Shown in pieces: positions 33,733 through 44,379 of a stretch of 64,000 nucleotides of DNA. A program made the position numbers and the translations under genes. Under the pieces are notes generated by a model. That model worked only from the letters and a program-made list of their open reading frames with translations. It did no database searches and had not been told where the DNA came from. Source of the stretch: Bactericera cockerelli (taxonomy: Eukaryota; Arthropoda; Insecta; Hemiptera; Triozidae); contig CM044956.1 of NCBI GenBank assembly GCA_024516035.1, positions 11,111,801 through 11,175,800 of the forward strand. Direction: 5' to 3'. Position 1 is the stretch's first letter, and each line of letters opens with the position of its first letter.

Positions 33733-33909
33733 CACGACGGGTGTTTTACCCTCCATTCGCTGGAAACTCAGATACAAACTACTCAAATTACCTTGATAAA
33801 GCCGCCTTAGTAGTGCCAAGAATAGCCAGCGTCACGAGGGTTCGAATTCGAATTTGATGGTCACCCATACAAGTAATAACCTCGCTGGGCGTTGCTAAAC
33901 TTCAGTGAT
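33733..33909 (-). repeat. 5S rRNA-derived SINE-like element
   Basis: On the minus strand, 33909-33859 reads 'atcactgaagtttagcaacg', then 'ccagcgaggttattacttg' and 'tatgggtgacc'. This corresponds to the 3' half of 5S rRNA, including the box C region. The adjacent 120 bases (to 33733) may be the body. It shares with 30231-30274 the diagnostic 'ccagcgaggttattac', so both derive from one amplified source rather than from genomic 5S directly. Confidence 0.65.
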
Positions 33910-34034
33910 AGTCATGGCTTCAGTAAACTTCAGTATTCAACGTGTCATGGCTATCTGCTCGATGAATTTTTATATAGTTTATTTACTTTACCGTCCTACA
34001 TCAGGTTTTTATAATTAAGTGTGTGAGTTATCAC

Positions 34035-34180
34035 TAGTCACCGTGGCCGTATGGAGTAGCGCACTAGGTGACCCGGCTGCGAATCCCCCGGCTGGGTAGA
34101 AAATTTTCTATTCGGTTTTTTGGATGTCTGAGGTCCACTTATGACTCATGAGGAAAAATGAGTAGTAACGACCTGCAGCG
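34035..34180 (+). repeat. tRNA-derived SINE, family 2
   Basis: The head 'tagtcaccgtggccgtatgg' is followed by 'ttctattcggttttttggat' and 'ggaaaaatgagtag', as in the copy at 38854. Confidence 0.75.
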
Positions 34181-34212
34181 CCATTACCAGAGTGAAAATA
34201 ATGGAAAGTCTA

Positions 34213-35385
34213 TCAACAGTATTGAAGAAGACTAGTTTGCGTCAGCACCATTCTCGCCTGACACTTCTGACGCATTAGAGGTAGTCCATCAAGATTACTG
34301 AAGAAGCCTCGGTTGCGTCAGCAGCATTCTCCCCTGACACTTCTGACTCGTGAGAGAGGTAGTCTATCAAGAGGACTGAAGAAGCCTCCGTTGCGTCAGC
34401 ACCATTCTCCCCTGACACTTCTGACTCGTGAGAGAGGTAGTCTATCAAGAGGACTGAAGAAGCCTCCGTTGCGTCAGCACCATTCTCCCCTGACACTTCT
34501 GACTCGTGAGAGAGGTAGTCTATCAAGAGGACTGAAGAAGCCTCCGTTGCGTCAGCACCATTCTCCCCTGACACTTCTGACTCGTGAGAGAGGTAGTCTA
34601 TCAAGAGGACTGAAGAAGCCTCCGTTGCGTCAGCACCATTCTCCCCTGACACTTCTGACTTGTGAGAGAGGTAGTCTATCAAGAGGACTGAAGAAGCCTC
34701 GGTTGCGTCAGCACCATTCTCCCCTGACACTTCTGACTTGTAAGAGAGGTAGTCTATCAGGAGGACTGAAGAAGCCTCCGTTGCGTCAGCACCATTCTCC
34801 CCTGACACTTCTGACTCGTGAGAGAGGTAGTCTATCAAGAGGACTGAAGAAGCCTCCGTTGCGTCAGCACCATTCTCCCCTGACACTTCTGACTCGTGAG
34901 AGAGGTAGTCTATCAGGAGGACTGAAGAAGCCTCCGTTGCGTCAGCACCATTCTCCCCTGACACTTCTGACTCGTGAGAGAGGTAGTCTATCAAGAGGAC
35001 TGAAGAAGCCTCCGTTGCGTCAGCACCATTCTCCCCTGACACTTCTGACTCGTGAGAGAGGTAGTCTATCAAGAGGACTGAAGAAGCCTCCGTTGCGTCA
35101 GCACCATTCTCCCCTGACACTTCTGACTTGTGAGAGAGGTAGTCTATCAAGAGGACTGAAGAAGCCTCGGTTGCGTCAGCACCATTCTCCCCTGACACTT
35201 CTGACTTGTAAGAGAGGTAGTCTATCAGGAGGACTGAAGAAGCCTCCGTTGCGTCAGCACCATTCTCCCCTGACACTTCTGACTCGTGAGAGAGGTAGTC
35301 TATCAAGAGGACTGAAGAAGCCTCCGTTGCGTCAGCACCATTCTCCCCTGACACTTCTGACTCGTGAGAGAGGTAGTCAGTCAGC
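34213..35385. repeat. 78-bp minisatellite with a six-unit higher-order period
   Basis: About 14 head-to-tail copies of a 78-base unit (e.g. 'gaagaagcctccgttgcgtc' ... 'gactcgtgagagaggtagtc') occur. The variant 'gacttgtaagagagg' recurs exactly 468 bases apart (34741 and 35209), and the neighbouring 'gacttgtgag' variant keeps the same phase, giving a period of six units. Because 78 is divisible by three and the unit lacks stops, both strands are open for 359 codons. Neither frame has an ATG-led start in the repeat, so neither is called a gene. Confidence 0.95.
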
Positions 35386-35392
35386 AGCCTAA

Positions 35393-35982
35393 CTCTAATT
35401 GAATAGGACAGCTTTCACGCTGGATACTCTTACCCTTCCTTCGCGGTGATGAATTTCAGTTCCATTATTATTCATGTTTTATAAGGACTTTTTAATCGTT
35501 CTCTTGATTTTTTGACAAGCTAGTTCACTAGGTTATTAAGGCATTTCTTTTTTTTTTTTTTTCAACGGATGAAAAAAAGATTGATGAAAGATCATCAATT
35601 TTCTCCTTTCATCAATTTTTATAGTAAAAAACCAAGAAAAAACAATACCTACTTCCAATACCAATTCATTTTATTCTACTTTAAACCTGGTTCTAGTAGA
35701 TAGATATTGACCGAGAGTTTATCAGTATATTTCTTAATCATGATATTATTTTATAAACAACATTAAGAATATAATATTATAAACAAAAACCCCACCTTTT
35801 AATTACGTCATACTGTGTTATGTATATTTTTTCTATTTTCTCTTGTTTATATTGTCTATAATTTTGCCCATTTGTTTGTTATTATTTGTAAGGTATTGTA
35901 TCTATGTAAGTCTTTATCTATTAATAATAAATAAAGTAACTAACTACCTGGGCACTAAATTCAATTAGAAATCTACAAATAC
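35393..35982. other. Unassigned AT-rich sequence
   Basis: A T-run lies at about 35549. Short inverted 'atcaattttc'/'gatgaaag' patches occur near 35575-35620. No gene is seen. Confidence 0.35.
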
Positions 35983-36195
35983 TGTCCCGGTAGCTTAGTG
36001 GTAAAGGCGGCACTCTGTGAATCGAAAGACTCTAGAGGTCGTGGGTTCGAAACCCAGCTGGGACATGACGTGTTATCCTCCCAATTGGGATTTTTACCAC
36101 ATAATAATATGTCTTGGGCTTACTGCTGGTATAATGGGACTTTAATAGTTCTAATCGGGCAGTACAAATAAGGCTATATTATTATTATACTGGCC
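35983..36195 (+). repeat. SINE with a well-preserved tRNA-like head
   Basis: 35983-36065 has a 7-bp acceptor-like stem (TGTCCCG with TGGGACA), an A box (TAGCTTAGTGGTAAAGGC) and a B box (GGTTCGAAACC). The middle cannot form a standard anticodon arm and is too long, so a functional tRNA is not supported. A body and an ATT-rich tail follow. Confidence 0.6.
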
Positions 36196-36789
36196 CTGAT
36201 ATAGTTAATATTTTAACAACATTATTTGAAGAAAAAAAATTCTTTTATATGTAGGTACATATAAGAAACCCCACGGCGCCGACGTTCTACCTTCTGTTAA
36301 AGCTTAGAAAAGGCTCAAACTTTTACAAAGCTGCACTACATGAAAGAAGCTTTTATCCCTCATATAATGAAAGATGTAAATTTAAAGCTCACCAAATGCG
36401 CTTCCCTCCCTCAGTTCCCAGCAGAAAGATTATCCAGGTCAGATCTGCAAAGTTCTTTATCTGCGCAAAATTAATTTTTCATGGCGAAACATTAAAGTGA
36501 ATAAAAAATCACACACACCCGGCAGGGCGCTATTTTTCACTTGTGCATTTTGTTACGTCAGCGGTTTCCAAACATTGTCTCAGTTCAAGAGGTTAGGGGT
36601 TCGACAATCGTATATCCTGTAACAAACTTACAACGGAAACTGATACAACCTCTCCTATATTCAGACATAAAGTGTTGCTCACTGGGTATAGTTCTAATAC
36701 TAAAAAACCATCAAAAGGTCACGGCTTTAGTAGTCCTCCGTGTCCTCATTTCCTTGCTACTGAAATTGCGAACATGGAACATGAAGTAT
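36196..36789. other. No gene seen
   Basis: The sequence is unassigned; the 103-codon frame at 36541 shows no domain features. Confidence 0.35.
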
Positions 36790-36829
36790 AGTTACTGTAA
36801 TCACGATTCTCTAGTACTTCATTCTAAAA

Positions 36830-37345
36830 CATTCTCCATCATTTCAATATAAAACATTTTCTAGCACTTCGATATAAAACATTCTCTTGCTTCATTCTAA
36901 AACATGCTCTAACTTCATTCTAAAACATGCTCTAGCTTCATTCTAAAACATTCTCTAACTTCATTCTAAAACCTTCTCTAACACTTCATTATAAAACATT
37001 CTCTAACACTTCATTATAAAACATTCTTTAATTTCATTTTTTATAGGTAATTGTGCCCCGGAACCACTTTCGCATTACTTCAGGGCACTTTACCTTTACA
37101 TCCATGCCATTCCAGAAATGGAAAACTCGGTTAGAATTTTCCGCTTCGGCCGGGATTAGAATCGCAATCTCCGGGTCAGCAACCAAGGTCGGCCTTTAAT
37201 TTCATTCAAAACGTTCTCTAACACTCCATTTTAAAACAGTCTCTACCAATTTCCCTTAAAGAATTCAGTACCACTTCACCTTGAAATATTTTCTACTACT
37301 GAACCCTAAAAAATTCTCTATCACTTAACCCTAAATCATTCTCAG
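36830..37345. repeat. Degenerate minisatellite 'cattctctaacacttcat'
   Basis: Units of about 22-28 bases alternate 'tctaaaacattctctaac' and 'acttcattataaaa'. A SINE interrupts the array at 37039-37193. Confidence 0.8.
37039..37193 (-). mobile_element. SINE insertion with 13-bp target-site duplication
   Basis: CTTTAATTTCATT is repeated exactly at 37026-37038 and 37194-37206. On the minus strand the element begins 'ggccgaccttggttgctgac' with a B-box-like GATTCTAATCCC, and its far end abuts a short T/A-rich tract. The host array continues on both sides, so the boundaries are exact. Confidence 0.88.
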
Positions 37346-37354
37346 GAACATATA

Positions 37355-38195
37355 CAGGGTGGGGCAAAAGTCTGGAAACCCTGAATAACTTTCGAATGGC
37401 TTCTTCTTTAAAATTCAATTTTGTAAGGTACTTACACCGGGCTAATAAGACCTTCTTTTAGAGTCGGGTGGATTTTTGTTACCGGCCCCCATGTCGGGGC
37501 CAGGGGGGCCAACTTCATTTTTTTAAATACGAACCGCCACCTTGCGATACATTTTGGAAAGGTCTTTAAATAAGAAACACATTGGTGCAAATATTATTTT
37601 TTTAATATTAAATTGTTTGCAAATGGCGTCCAACTTTGTGTATGCAGTAAAGTCTGGAAACCCCTGAATATCTTTTGAAATTTAAAATTGTGTTAATTTA
37701 AAGTTGTGCACGGTAAGTCAGGGTAGTTAGACCTTTCCAAAAATGTATCGCAAGGTGGGGTTTCGTATTAAAAAAAATGAAGTTGACCTCCCTGGCCCCG
37801 ACATGGGGGCCAGTAAAAAAAAATCGGTCCAATTCTAATATAAGGTCTAATTACCAAGGATTACCGTACACAATTTTAAATTTACTGAGAAAGTCCTTTC
37901 GAAAGATATTCAGGGGTTTCCAGACTTTACTGCATACACAAAGTTGGACACCATTTGCAAACAAATAATATTTAAAAAACAAAATTTGCACCAATGTATT
38001 TCTTATTCAAAGACCTTTCCAAAAATGTATCGCAAGGTGGGGGTTCGTATTTAAAAAAATGAAGTTGGCCCCCTGGCCCCGACATGGGGGCCGGTAACAA
38101 AAATCGACCCCACTCTAAAAGAAGGTCTTATTAGACCGGTTTACCGTACAAAATTTTAAGTTTACCGAAGAAGGCATTCGAAAGTTATTCAGGGG
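37355..38195. mobile_element. Multi-arm foldback element, right end truncated
   Basis: The left end CAGGGTGGGGCAAAAGTCTG follows TA. The segment containing 'ccccgacatgggggcc' and 'aatgtatcgcaaggtgg' occurs three times: inverted at about 37485-37560, then twice direct at about 37735-37815 and 38015-38095. 'tttccagactttactgcata' and its complement mark internal ends. The expected right terminus is missing, ending at 'attcagggg'. Confidence 0.8.
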
Positions 38196-38600
38196 TTCGC
38201 ATCAGCTACCCACATTAACATCACCCAGACGAAAATGCCAGCCTCACGTGTTCAGGGGAACAGAATTTCTGTGTGAAAAGTCTGCTCTGACCGGGGGAAT
38301 CGAACTCAAAATCTCTGAACTACAGGCCGATATAACAATCTGAGGGGAATCGAACTCAAAATCTCTGAACTACGGGCCGATTTAACAATCTGAAAAGATG
38401 AGCTTTTCTCTGCTACTTAAACAAATTTTGCAAACCGCTGCGCCGTGCAACTTCCACAATGAAACAAGCGCCACGGTTTTCACTTAATTAATTTAAAATT
38501 CTTTTCCGTTTAGTTAAATTCAACTTTAATGTTTTTCTTCCGACCTTTTCGATTCCGAATGTTGTATACCAAATATTTACGCAATTCTCGGTCGATGCAT
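38196..38600. repeat. 51-bp duplication and unassigned DNA
   Basis: 'gggaatcgaactcaaaatct' starts two copies of a segment of about 51 bases (38296 and 38344). The motif resembles a minus-strand B box, so a decayed SINE is possible. Confidence 0.5.
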
Positions 38601-38608
38601 TTTTAATT

Positions 38609-38610
<2 letters not shown>

Positions 38611-38659
<49 letters not shown>

Positions 38660-38699
38660 AAGAGAAAGAGAGAGAAAGGGAGACAGAAGGGAGAGGGAT

Positions 38700-38735
<36 letters not shown>

Positions 38736-38853
38736 AGGGAGAGGGATAGAAGAGAGAGAGAGAGAGAGACAGAAGGGAGAGGGATAGAAGAGAGAGAGAG
38801 AGACAAAAGGGAGAATAGATAGAGAGAGAAGGGAGAGAGAGAAAGAGAGAAGG
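38611..38853. repeat. (GA)n microsatellite with 'cagaagggagagggatagaa' units
   Basis: Pure (GA)n at the left grades into repeated units of about 45 bases. The frames on both strands are repeat artefacts. Confidence 0.93.
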
Positions 38854-39015
38854 TAGGCACTGTGCCCGAGTGAGTTAGCGCGCAAGGCATTGCACGCACG
38901 GTGACCTGGGTTCATTCTCCAGCGGGGCAGGATTTTCTACTCTGTACTTGGATGTTCGGGGTCCACTCATACCTCATGGGGAAAAATGAGTAGCTACTTC
39001 AATGTGAGCAGCGAC
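38854..39015 (+). repeat. tRNA-derived SINE, family 2
   Basis: The head 'taggcactgtgcccgagtga' has a B-box-like GGTTCATTCTCC, then 'gtccactcatacctcatggg' and 'aaaaatgagtagc'. Confidence 0.75.
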
Positions 39016-39405
39016 CAGTGGCGGAATTATAGGCAAAAAAAGAACAAGATATTGTAAATGAAAGTGGTAATGTCCCATCATTCTGCGCTACCCACTAAAA
39101 TTGTGACATAATAACACAAAGAAAAGACCTTCTTCTTCTTTAATTTTTAAATAAAAAGCTCCTCGATGTTTACACCGCAATTCTCTATTTAAATAACTTC
39201 CTGTAGTAACTGAAAGGGTTCAGGGATAGTTTTTTTCTACCCAGGTAAATTTCTTCTCTTTGCTGTGTGAGATAAAAAACAGTTCCGACGTTTATCCTTT
39301 TTTACTTTTTATTACTTACTAACTGGATGCGGGAGCTCCATTGCATTTCACTGCTGGATAATTGTCGAATTAAAATTCCTGGCTCCTGAATTATCCTTTG
39401 TAGGT
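39016..39405. other. Unassigned sequence
   Basis: No gene or repeat is recognised. Confidence 0.35.
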
Positions 39406-39409
39406 TGGA

Positions 39410-40235
39410 AATTACTCTTTTGTACTTTCCTTATCCGATAATAAGGAAAGTATTGTATTCGTCGAAAATTTGACCAACCCAGTTTTTCACATTTCTGGAC
39501 GAATCATAGCCTTAGGATACCAAAAAAGTTTATTTCGGCCATTAGTCCGTGCGTCCTTGTGTGTGGAGACGATATCTCGAGAACGGTAAGAGCTCGACTT
39601 GAAATTTGGAATGGAAGTATATTTTCACACGCAACTTTTGGTTGAAATCGGTCGCATTCTGCAGCCGCTTCTTTGAATTAGTTAAATCGCCGCTGCAAAC
39701 ACAAACTGTCGTATCTGCAAATTTTGCCATTTTCAATTAAGTAGCGCAGATTCTTCCTTTTTCACGTCACGAACTGTCGTATCTGTATCTCAACTCCTTC
39801 CCGAAGTATTCAAGTTTTAAGGTTAGTCGTATGTGAGTTTCAACGATTCTCAGCAAGTACGAACCACTATGTGCGCTTCTTAACTGAAAATGGCAAAATT
39901 TGCAGATACGACAGTTTGTGTTTGCAGCGGCGAAATATACAAAAAAATAAAATTCGAGACCAACATTTTCTTAGAATGAAAAAAATAAGAGATGTTAGTC
40001 AGATCATTTTTTTGATATCTTGAACTTTTTGGAACCGGCTCCCATTTACCGTTAATTTCATTAGACCAACTTTTTTAGTAGGTATTTATCGTAGATGGGG
40101 GTTATGACACAATGACACATTAATCCAATGATTTTAAGGTGCAGCTGATTACGAATTTGACATTGATTTTTATTTAACTGTTACCGTTGAGTCACCAGTG
40201 GAGGTGATAAGGAAAGTCGTGTGTTGTCACACCAG
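39410..40235 (-). mobile_element. Dispersed element X with internal foldback
   Basis: One end is the palindrome 'actttccttatcc...ataaggaaagt' (39434-39451 region) and the other is 'gataaggaaagtcgtgtgtt' followed by 'gtcacaccaga'. Inside, about 60 bases at 39690-39750 are repeated inverted at 39870-39931 (core 'acaaactgtcgtatctgcaa'). Relatives lie at 29030-29245 and 46136-46625. No transposase is visible, so the class is unknown. Confidence 0.65.
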
Positions 40236-40296
40236 ATTTTTTTGTAAACCATGGCGTGGCTTGGTGTTCTATTAAAAATCTTGTTGCAACATCTCT

Positions 40297-40738
40297 GGCC
40301 CAATTCACACAGAACGCACGTCAGGCACAGACAAGGCTGAGCATAATATATGTCAGACGTGACGATGACGTGGCGTATGCAATACCACACAGAGGGGCGG
40401 GACGACAGTGGCGAGAAAGGACGTTTTTTTCGCAAAATTCAATGTTGAACTCAACAATATCCTTAATTTTTCACCGAAATTCAAGTGGCGAGCAACTGAC
40501 GTGCCACTTCTTCTACGCCACGAGAGAAGGCAAAGTGACGTGGCAAAAGTGAGAGGGCGGTCGGCCACGCCACGTCACTTCTGTGAACATAGCATCATTT
40601 GTTTACATAGGAGAGACGCGGAAGGGACAAAGGCCCGCGCCACGCCACTTCTGTGAACATTGCATCATTTGTTTACATAGGAGAGACGCGGAATGGACAA
40701 AGGTCCGCGCCTGACGTCCGTTCTGTGTGAATTGGGCC
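40297..40738. mobile_element. MITE with GGCCCAATTCACACAGAAC termini
   Basis: Inverted ends of about 34 bases are nearly perfect (GGCCCAATTCACACAGAACG against CGTTCTGTGTGAATTGGGCC). The interior contains a direct duplication of about 75 bases ('cttctgtgaacat' ... 'ggagagacgcgga'). No target-site duplication was found. Frames crossing it are not protein-like. Confidence 0.8.
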
Positions 40739-41167
40739 TATTTATAAGAAATATTTGTCCAAATATCAGCATTTAGGTTCCAAAGATAGAACAATCAGTG
40801 AATGAATGGAAGAGAATGTCGTTGGCATTAGCACCGTCTTTGATCAAGTTTTGTTTTATTAATGTTCCGTTCTGTGTGAATTGGGCCTATTTATAAGAAA
40901 TATTTGTCCAAATATCAGCATTTAGGTTCCAAAGATAGAACGATCAGTGAATGAATGGAAGAGAATGGCGTTGGCATTAGCACCGTCTTTGATCAAGTTT
41001 TGTTTTATTAAAGTTCCGTTCTGTGTGAATTGGGCCTATTTATAAGAAATATTTGTCCAAATCTCAGCATTTTAGGTTCCAGAGATAGAACGATCAGTGA
41101 ATGAATGGAAGAGAATGCAGTTGGCATTAGCACCGCCCTTGATCAAGTTTTGTTTTATTAATGTCAA
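40721..41167. repeat. 149-bp tandem repeat, three copies, incorporating a MITE end
   Basis: Units start 'ttctgtgtgaattgggccta' at 40721, 40870 and 41019. The first 18 bases are the MITE terminus, so each unit carries a transposon end plus flanking LINE-tail sequence ('ggaagagaatg', 'ttggcattagcaccg'). Confidence 0.93.
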
Positions 41168-41215
41168 TTTCTATGTATATATTCTATGAAAATAAAACTT
41201 GATCTATCATGTTTA
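41098..41215 (+). repeat. LINE 3' end fragment
   Basis: 'ggaagagaatgcagttggca' through 'tgatcaagttttgttttatt' to 'aaataaaacttgatc' matches the minus strand of 53694-53792. Confidence 0.6.
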
Positions 41216-41598
41216 ATAATGAATTAATGAAACAGTGATTAAGGATTATATTTATATTATTGATAAATTGTAATCTATTCTATACAGCCTATAGTATAAC
41301 ATAATCAAAGTGGACACTATCTCTTAACTCGAGCTATAGTGCCCTATGATCTTGCTTTATGATTCGGCCCATAATATTTAAAGGCCAAATAATTAAGAAT
41401 AATAATTGAAAATATTAAGATTAGATTTGTTCATTATTTTTGAACATTTCTAAAGATAACTTTTTTTTAAATAATAATCTGAATACTGTATTAAGTATTA
41501 TCAATATTGTCATAGTAAATTATTTATATTTTAAAGAAAAGAATACTTGAGATTTTAAGAACAGGCTTAGAGATCTACATCATTCCTGTTCTACATAC
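41216..41598. other. AT-rich region downstream of the BTB gene
   Basis: It probably includes the 3' UTR of the minus-strand gene. No strong separate feature is seen. Confidence 0.4.
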
Positions 41599-43272
41599 CT
41601 ACTCTATGAGTTTTGTTTCAGTCACTGTCTTGTGAATATATTGGAAATATACCTCAACTGTACAGACTTTGTTTGGTTGATAAATGTCTTTCCAGCCATT
41701 GGGTCGGTTGTCATTTTTAGATACAAGAACATTACTAGTTGTGGTGTTATTATCAAATTTAGATTTCAGGAAATAGGCACTAGTTGAAGTGTCTGGTAAA
41801 ACTTGAGAGGGGTACTGAATATTATGTGATATTATCCTGATCTGATATTCAGTAGTACATTCCCATTGAGTTTTATTGTCCAAACTACAATGTAAATAAA
41901 TATCTGTATTACCAGATGCAAGACATGCATGATTCTTGCTTGCAGAACAATAAGAATACCCTGGGCATTTTGAATTATCTGTAATTAAAACTGACCAATT
42001 TAAATTCCCAATTGAATACTGTTCATTAGATGCAGCTCTTACATGTCCACTTACCATTGTGACAGTGAACTTCTTTACTATATCATGTACAATGCTACAA
42101 TTAAAATTGAGAGATATGGGCATGTAAGGCATGAAAGTTGCTTTTACTGAGTTCTTCTCAACAGACCCTACGTTTTTCTTTTTGATCTGATCATTCATCG
42201 GAGGTATGATGTACTTTTTTCTAGGCTCACAGCCTTGTGAAGTAGATGTACACACGAGCAAGATGTCCTTGTGTTGCTTGACCACATCTAACTCAAGAAC
42301 ATTAATGAAATCAACTGCTGAAATTTGGTTGACCCGAATGTGCAGGAGGAGAGATTTCAAAACTTTCTCTGAAAATGATTTTAGTATTTTTTCAACGGGA
42401 ATGGCAACTACACCATCAGTGCTGTTTTCCTTCATATTATTAGTACTCATGTGGGCACTTTCTTCCATGACAGCTGTATTGGTAAACAATTTTTTCACTT
42501 CACCATTAGCCTCATCAGTTGACTCCACTCCCACAACATCTGTATTGTTATCATTTGATGATGATGCACTGCTGACATTACGTTCCTCAACAACTGTACT
42601 CTGAATTTCTTCAATCAAGTTTCCATTGTCCTTACAAGAACTCTCATTTATATTATGCTTGTGCCAGTGTATAGTTCCCATAAGAATATCAATTTCCTGG
42701 GTACAAAAAAAGTCTGCCTTGAGTAGATCTCGAAGAACGTCATACTGCAACTCAACAAAACTTTCATGCTTCACAAGTTGACTTGTGTTCTGAAACACAA
42801 ACACTGTTAACTTATCATACAGATCCTTGAGCTGGAATTTCTTAGCTGTATTGAGAAGAACTACCACTGAGTCAAGCTGAAAACAGTGAAGTTGTGACAA
42901 GTAAGATTTGAGCTCTGCAGTGAATCTTATCAACTCAAAACGCTCTGATAGGGATAGGACTTCACACAGGACTGCTCTATCCATATTGTTTAGGTTGATT
43001 TCCATGCCATAAATAAATTTTAGAATGCTGGAGAAACTTTCATTGTTTTTGATCTGTCCAATTCTCATCTCTCGATCTCCGCAATGCTCAAAGTGAGTTC
43101 TCATCTCAGCTTTGAGTACAGTACTCATAACACTTACTAAATGACTTGAAGCATGAAATTCTACATTGTTAATAAGGAATTTGGTATCTGCATACTCCTC
43201 AGTGTTCCACATTTCATTGAGCTTGTCAAACATTTCTGGGTTTGTAATCACACCATTTTGAATATTTGCCAT
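41599..43272 (-). CDS. BTB/POZ-BACK protein with MATH-like C-terminus
   Basis: This is 557 residues from the ATG at 43272. The frame extends seven codons further, but that stretch ends in 'tttctttcag', a splice acceptor one base before the ATG, so those codons are intronic. Residues of about 20-125 form a BTB domain (ADTKFLINNVEFHASSHLVS, SILKFIYG). A BACK region follows (LQYDVLRDLLKADFFCTQEI), split by a Ser/Asn/Glu-rich insert of about 85 residues before VLKSLLLHIRVNQISAVDF. The last 170 residues resemble a MATH/TRAF sandwich (IGNLNWSVLI, WECTTEYQIRI, NGWKDI, VCTVEVYFQYI). By family analogy it may be a Cullin-3 substrate adaptor. A candidate first-exon donor lies at 47268. No expression evidence is available. 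Confidence 0.85.
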   Translation of the reverse strand: MANIQNGVITNPEMFDKLNEMWNTEEYADTKFLINNVEFHASSHLVSVMSTVLKAEMRTHFEHCGDREMRIGQIKNNESFSSILKFIYGMEINLNNMDRAVLCEVLSLSERFELIRFTAELKSYLSQLHCFQLDSVVVLLNTAKKFQLKDLYDKLTVFVFQNTSQLVKHESFVELQYDVLRDLLKADFFCTQEIDILMGTIHWHKHNINESSCKDNGNLIEEIQSTVVEERNVSSASSSNDNNTDVVGVESTDEANGEVKKLFTNTAVMEESAHMSTNNMKENSTDGVVAIPVEKILKSFSEKVLKSLLLHIRVNQISAVDFINVLELDVVKQHKDILLVCTSTSQGCEPRKKYIIPPMNDQIKKKNVGSVEKNSVKATFMPYMPISLNFNCSIVHDIVKKFTVTMVSGHVRAASNEQYSIGNLNWSVLITDNSKCPGYSYCSASKNHACLASGNTDIYLHCSLDNKTQWECTTEYQIRIISHNIQYPSQVLPDTSTSAYFLKSKFDNNTTTSNVLVSKNDNRPNGWKDIYQPNKVCTVEVYFQYIHKTVTETKLIE

Positions 43273-43281
43273 TCTGAAAGA
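43273..43281 (-). promoter_or_regulatory. 3' splice site immediately before the BTB start codon
   Basis: Minus-strand 'tttctttcag' then A-ATG: a pyrimidine tract and AG one base upstream of the ATG. It implies a non-coding first exon upstream and sets the translation start. Confidence 0.7.
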
Positions 43282-43376
43282 AAACAAGTACAAAATTACT
43301 CAATATAGTTTGTCAGACATTTTATGAATTCTCTGAGAGTCTGAACAATCACTAAGAGCAGAATTAATAGGCGTTT

Positions 43377-43490
43377 TTGTAATACCTCTGTGGCATTGAG
43401 TCACGGATTCCGTACTGTGTAAGATAGGGAAAACAGACACTAAGCAATTATTGCTATCCATGTTGTCCATTAATTTTGCCCCAAGTGTCT
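43377..43490. repeat. Dispersed repeat Y, diverged copy
   Basis: 'gtaatacctctgtggcattg' ... 'gtgtaagatagggaaaac' ... 'ttttgcccc' matches 17765-17895. Confidence 0.6.
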
Positions 43491-44347
43491 ATATTGCAAA
43501 ACAAAAATTTACTTTATCTTTAAACTGAAATGAAATCATTAGAAAAATCATCATCTTCAAAACAAAAACCAAAGTGCAATAAGTTTTTTTCTTCATAAGA
43601 ATACATGGGCGCAAGAGAGATATTTTGAGTGTCAAGATGGGTCATTTCTTAGAAAATGTATGAAAACATTTTTTTTAAACATAAAAAAATCGTTTTTTAA
43701 TGATTTAAAATTAAATCATATTAGGTATCTTCTTCTTCAAAAATATTTCTTGTTTTTTTCATGTAGGTGAACCCCATGCAACCACAGAGTCAAGATAAAA
43801 TGATTGTCACAGAAATAATGACCACATAAGCTAAAATTACACTCAGATCATGTTTGTGTGTAAAATAAATTAAGTACTTCACCTCAAATAGTTCAGAAGT
43901 TATTGCAAAAAAAAAAAAAAAAAACAATTTTTATATTTTAACTTTAAAAGCTCCAAGAAAATAGAGGAAAATGTAAGTAATTTTAGAATATACCATTTCT
44001 AATTTGTACTCAGAAATCTGTAACAGTTAAATACACACATTTTGTTACACCCTGTATATAAAACTCAAAATCTATGCCTGACTGCCTATCTATTTATTAT
44101 AGGGGTTCCACCATCTCTATGAATTAAAACAAAGGCTGCTTTAAAAAATTAAAACAATAAGCCAAGGCTATCCACCAGTACAGCTATGCTTTAGCCTGTT
44201 TCATTAACACCAAACACCTTAGATTCTCAATCATCATAGTAGCCCAAATTTCCATGCTATATGTCTCTCCCTTTCTCTTTCTCCATATTTTATTTCTTCA
44301 CTCTCTCCAGTTTATTTCGGTGACTGATACTTCAGTTTGATGGCTAT

Positions 44348-44379
<32 letters not shown>

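Noticed and set aside
34275..35392. 359-codon frames on both strands
   Set aside because: They are by-products of a 78-bp stop-free repeat; the apparent starts are not ATG.
35983..36065. Functional tRNA gene
   Set aside because: The acceptor and T arm look good, but there is no standard anticodon arm, the middle is too long, and a SINE body and tail follow.
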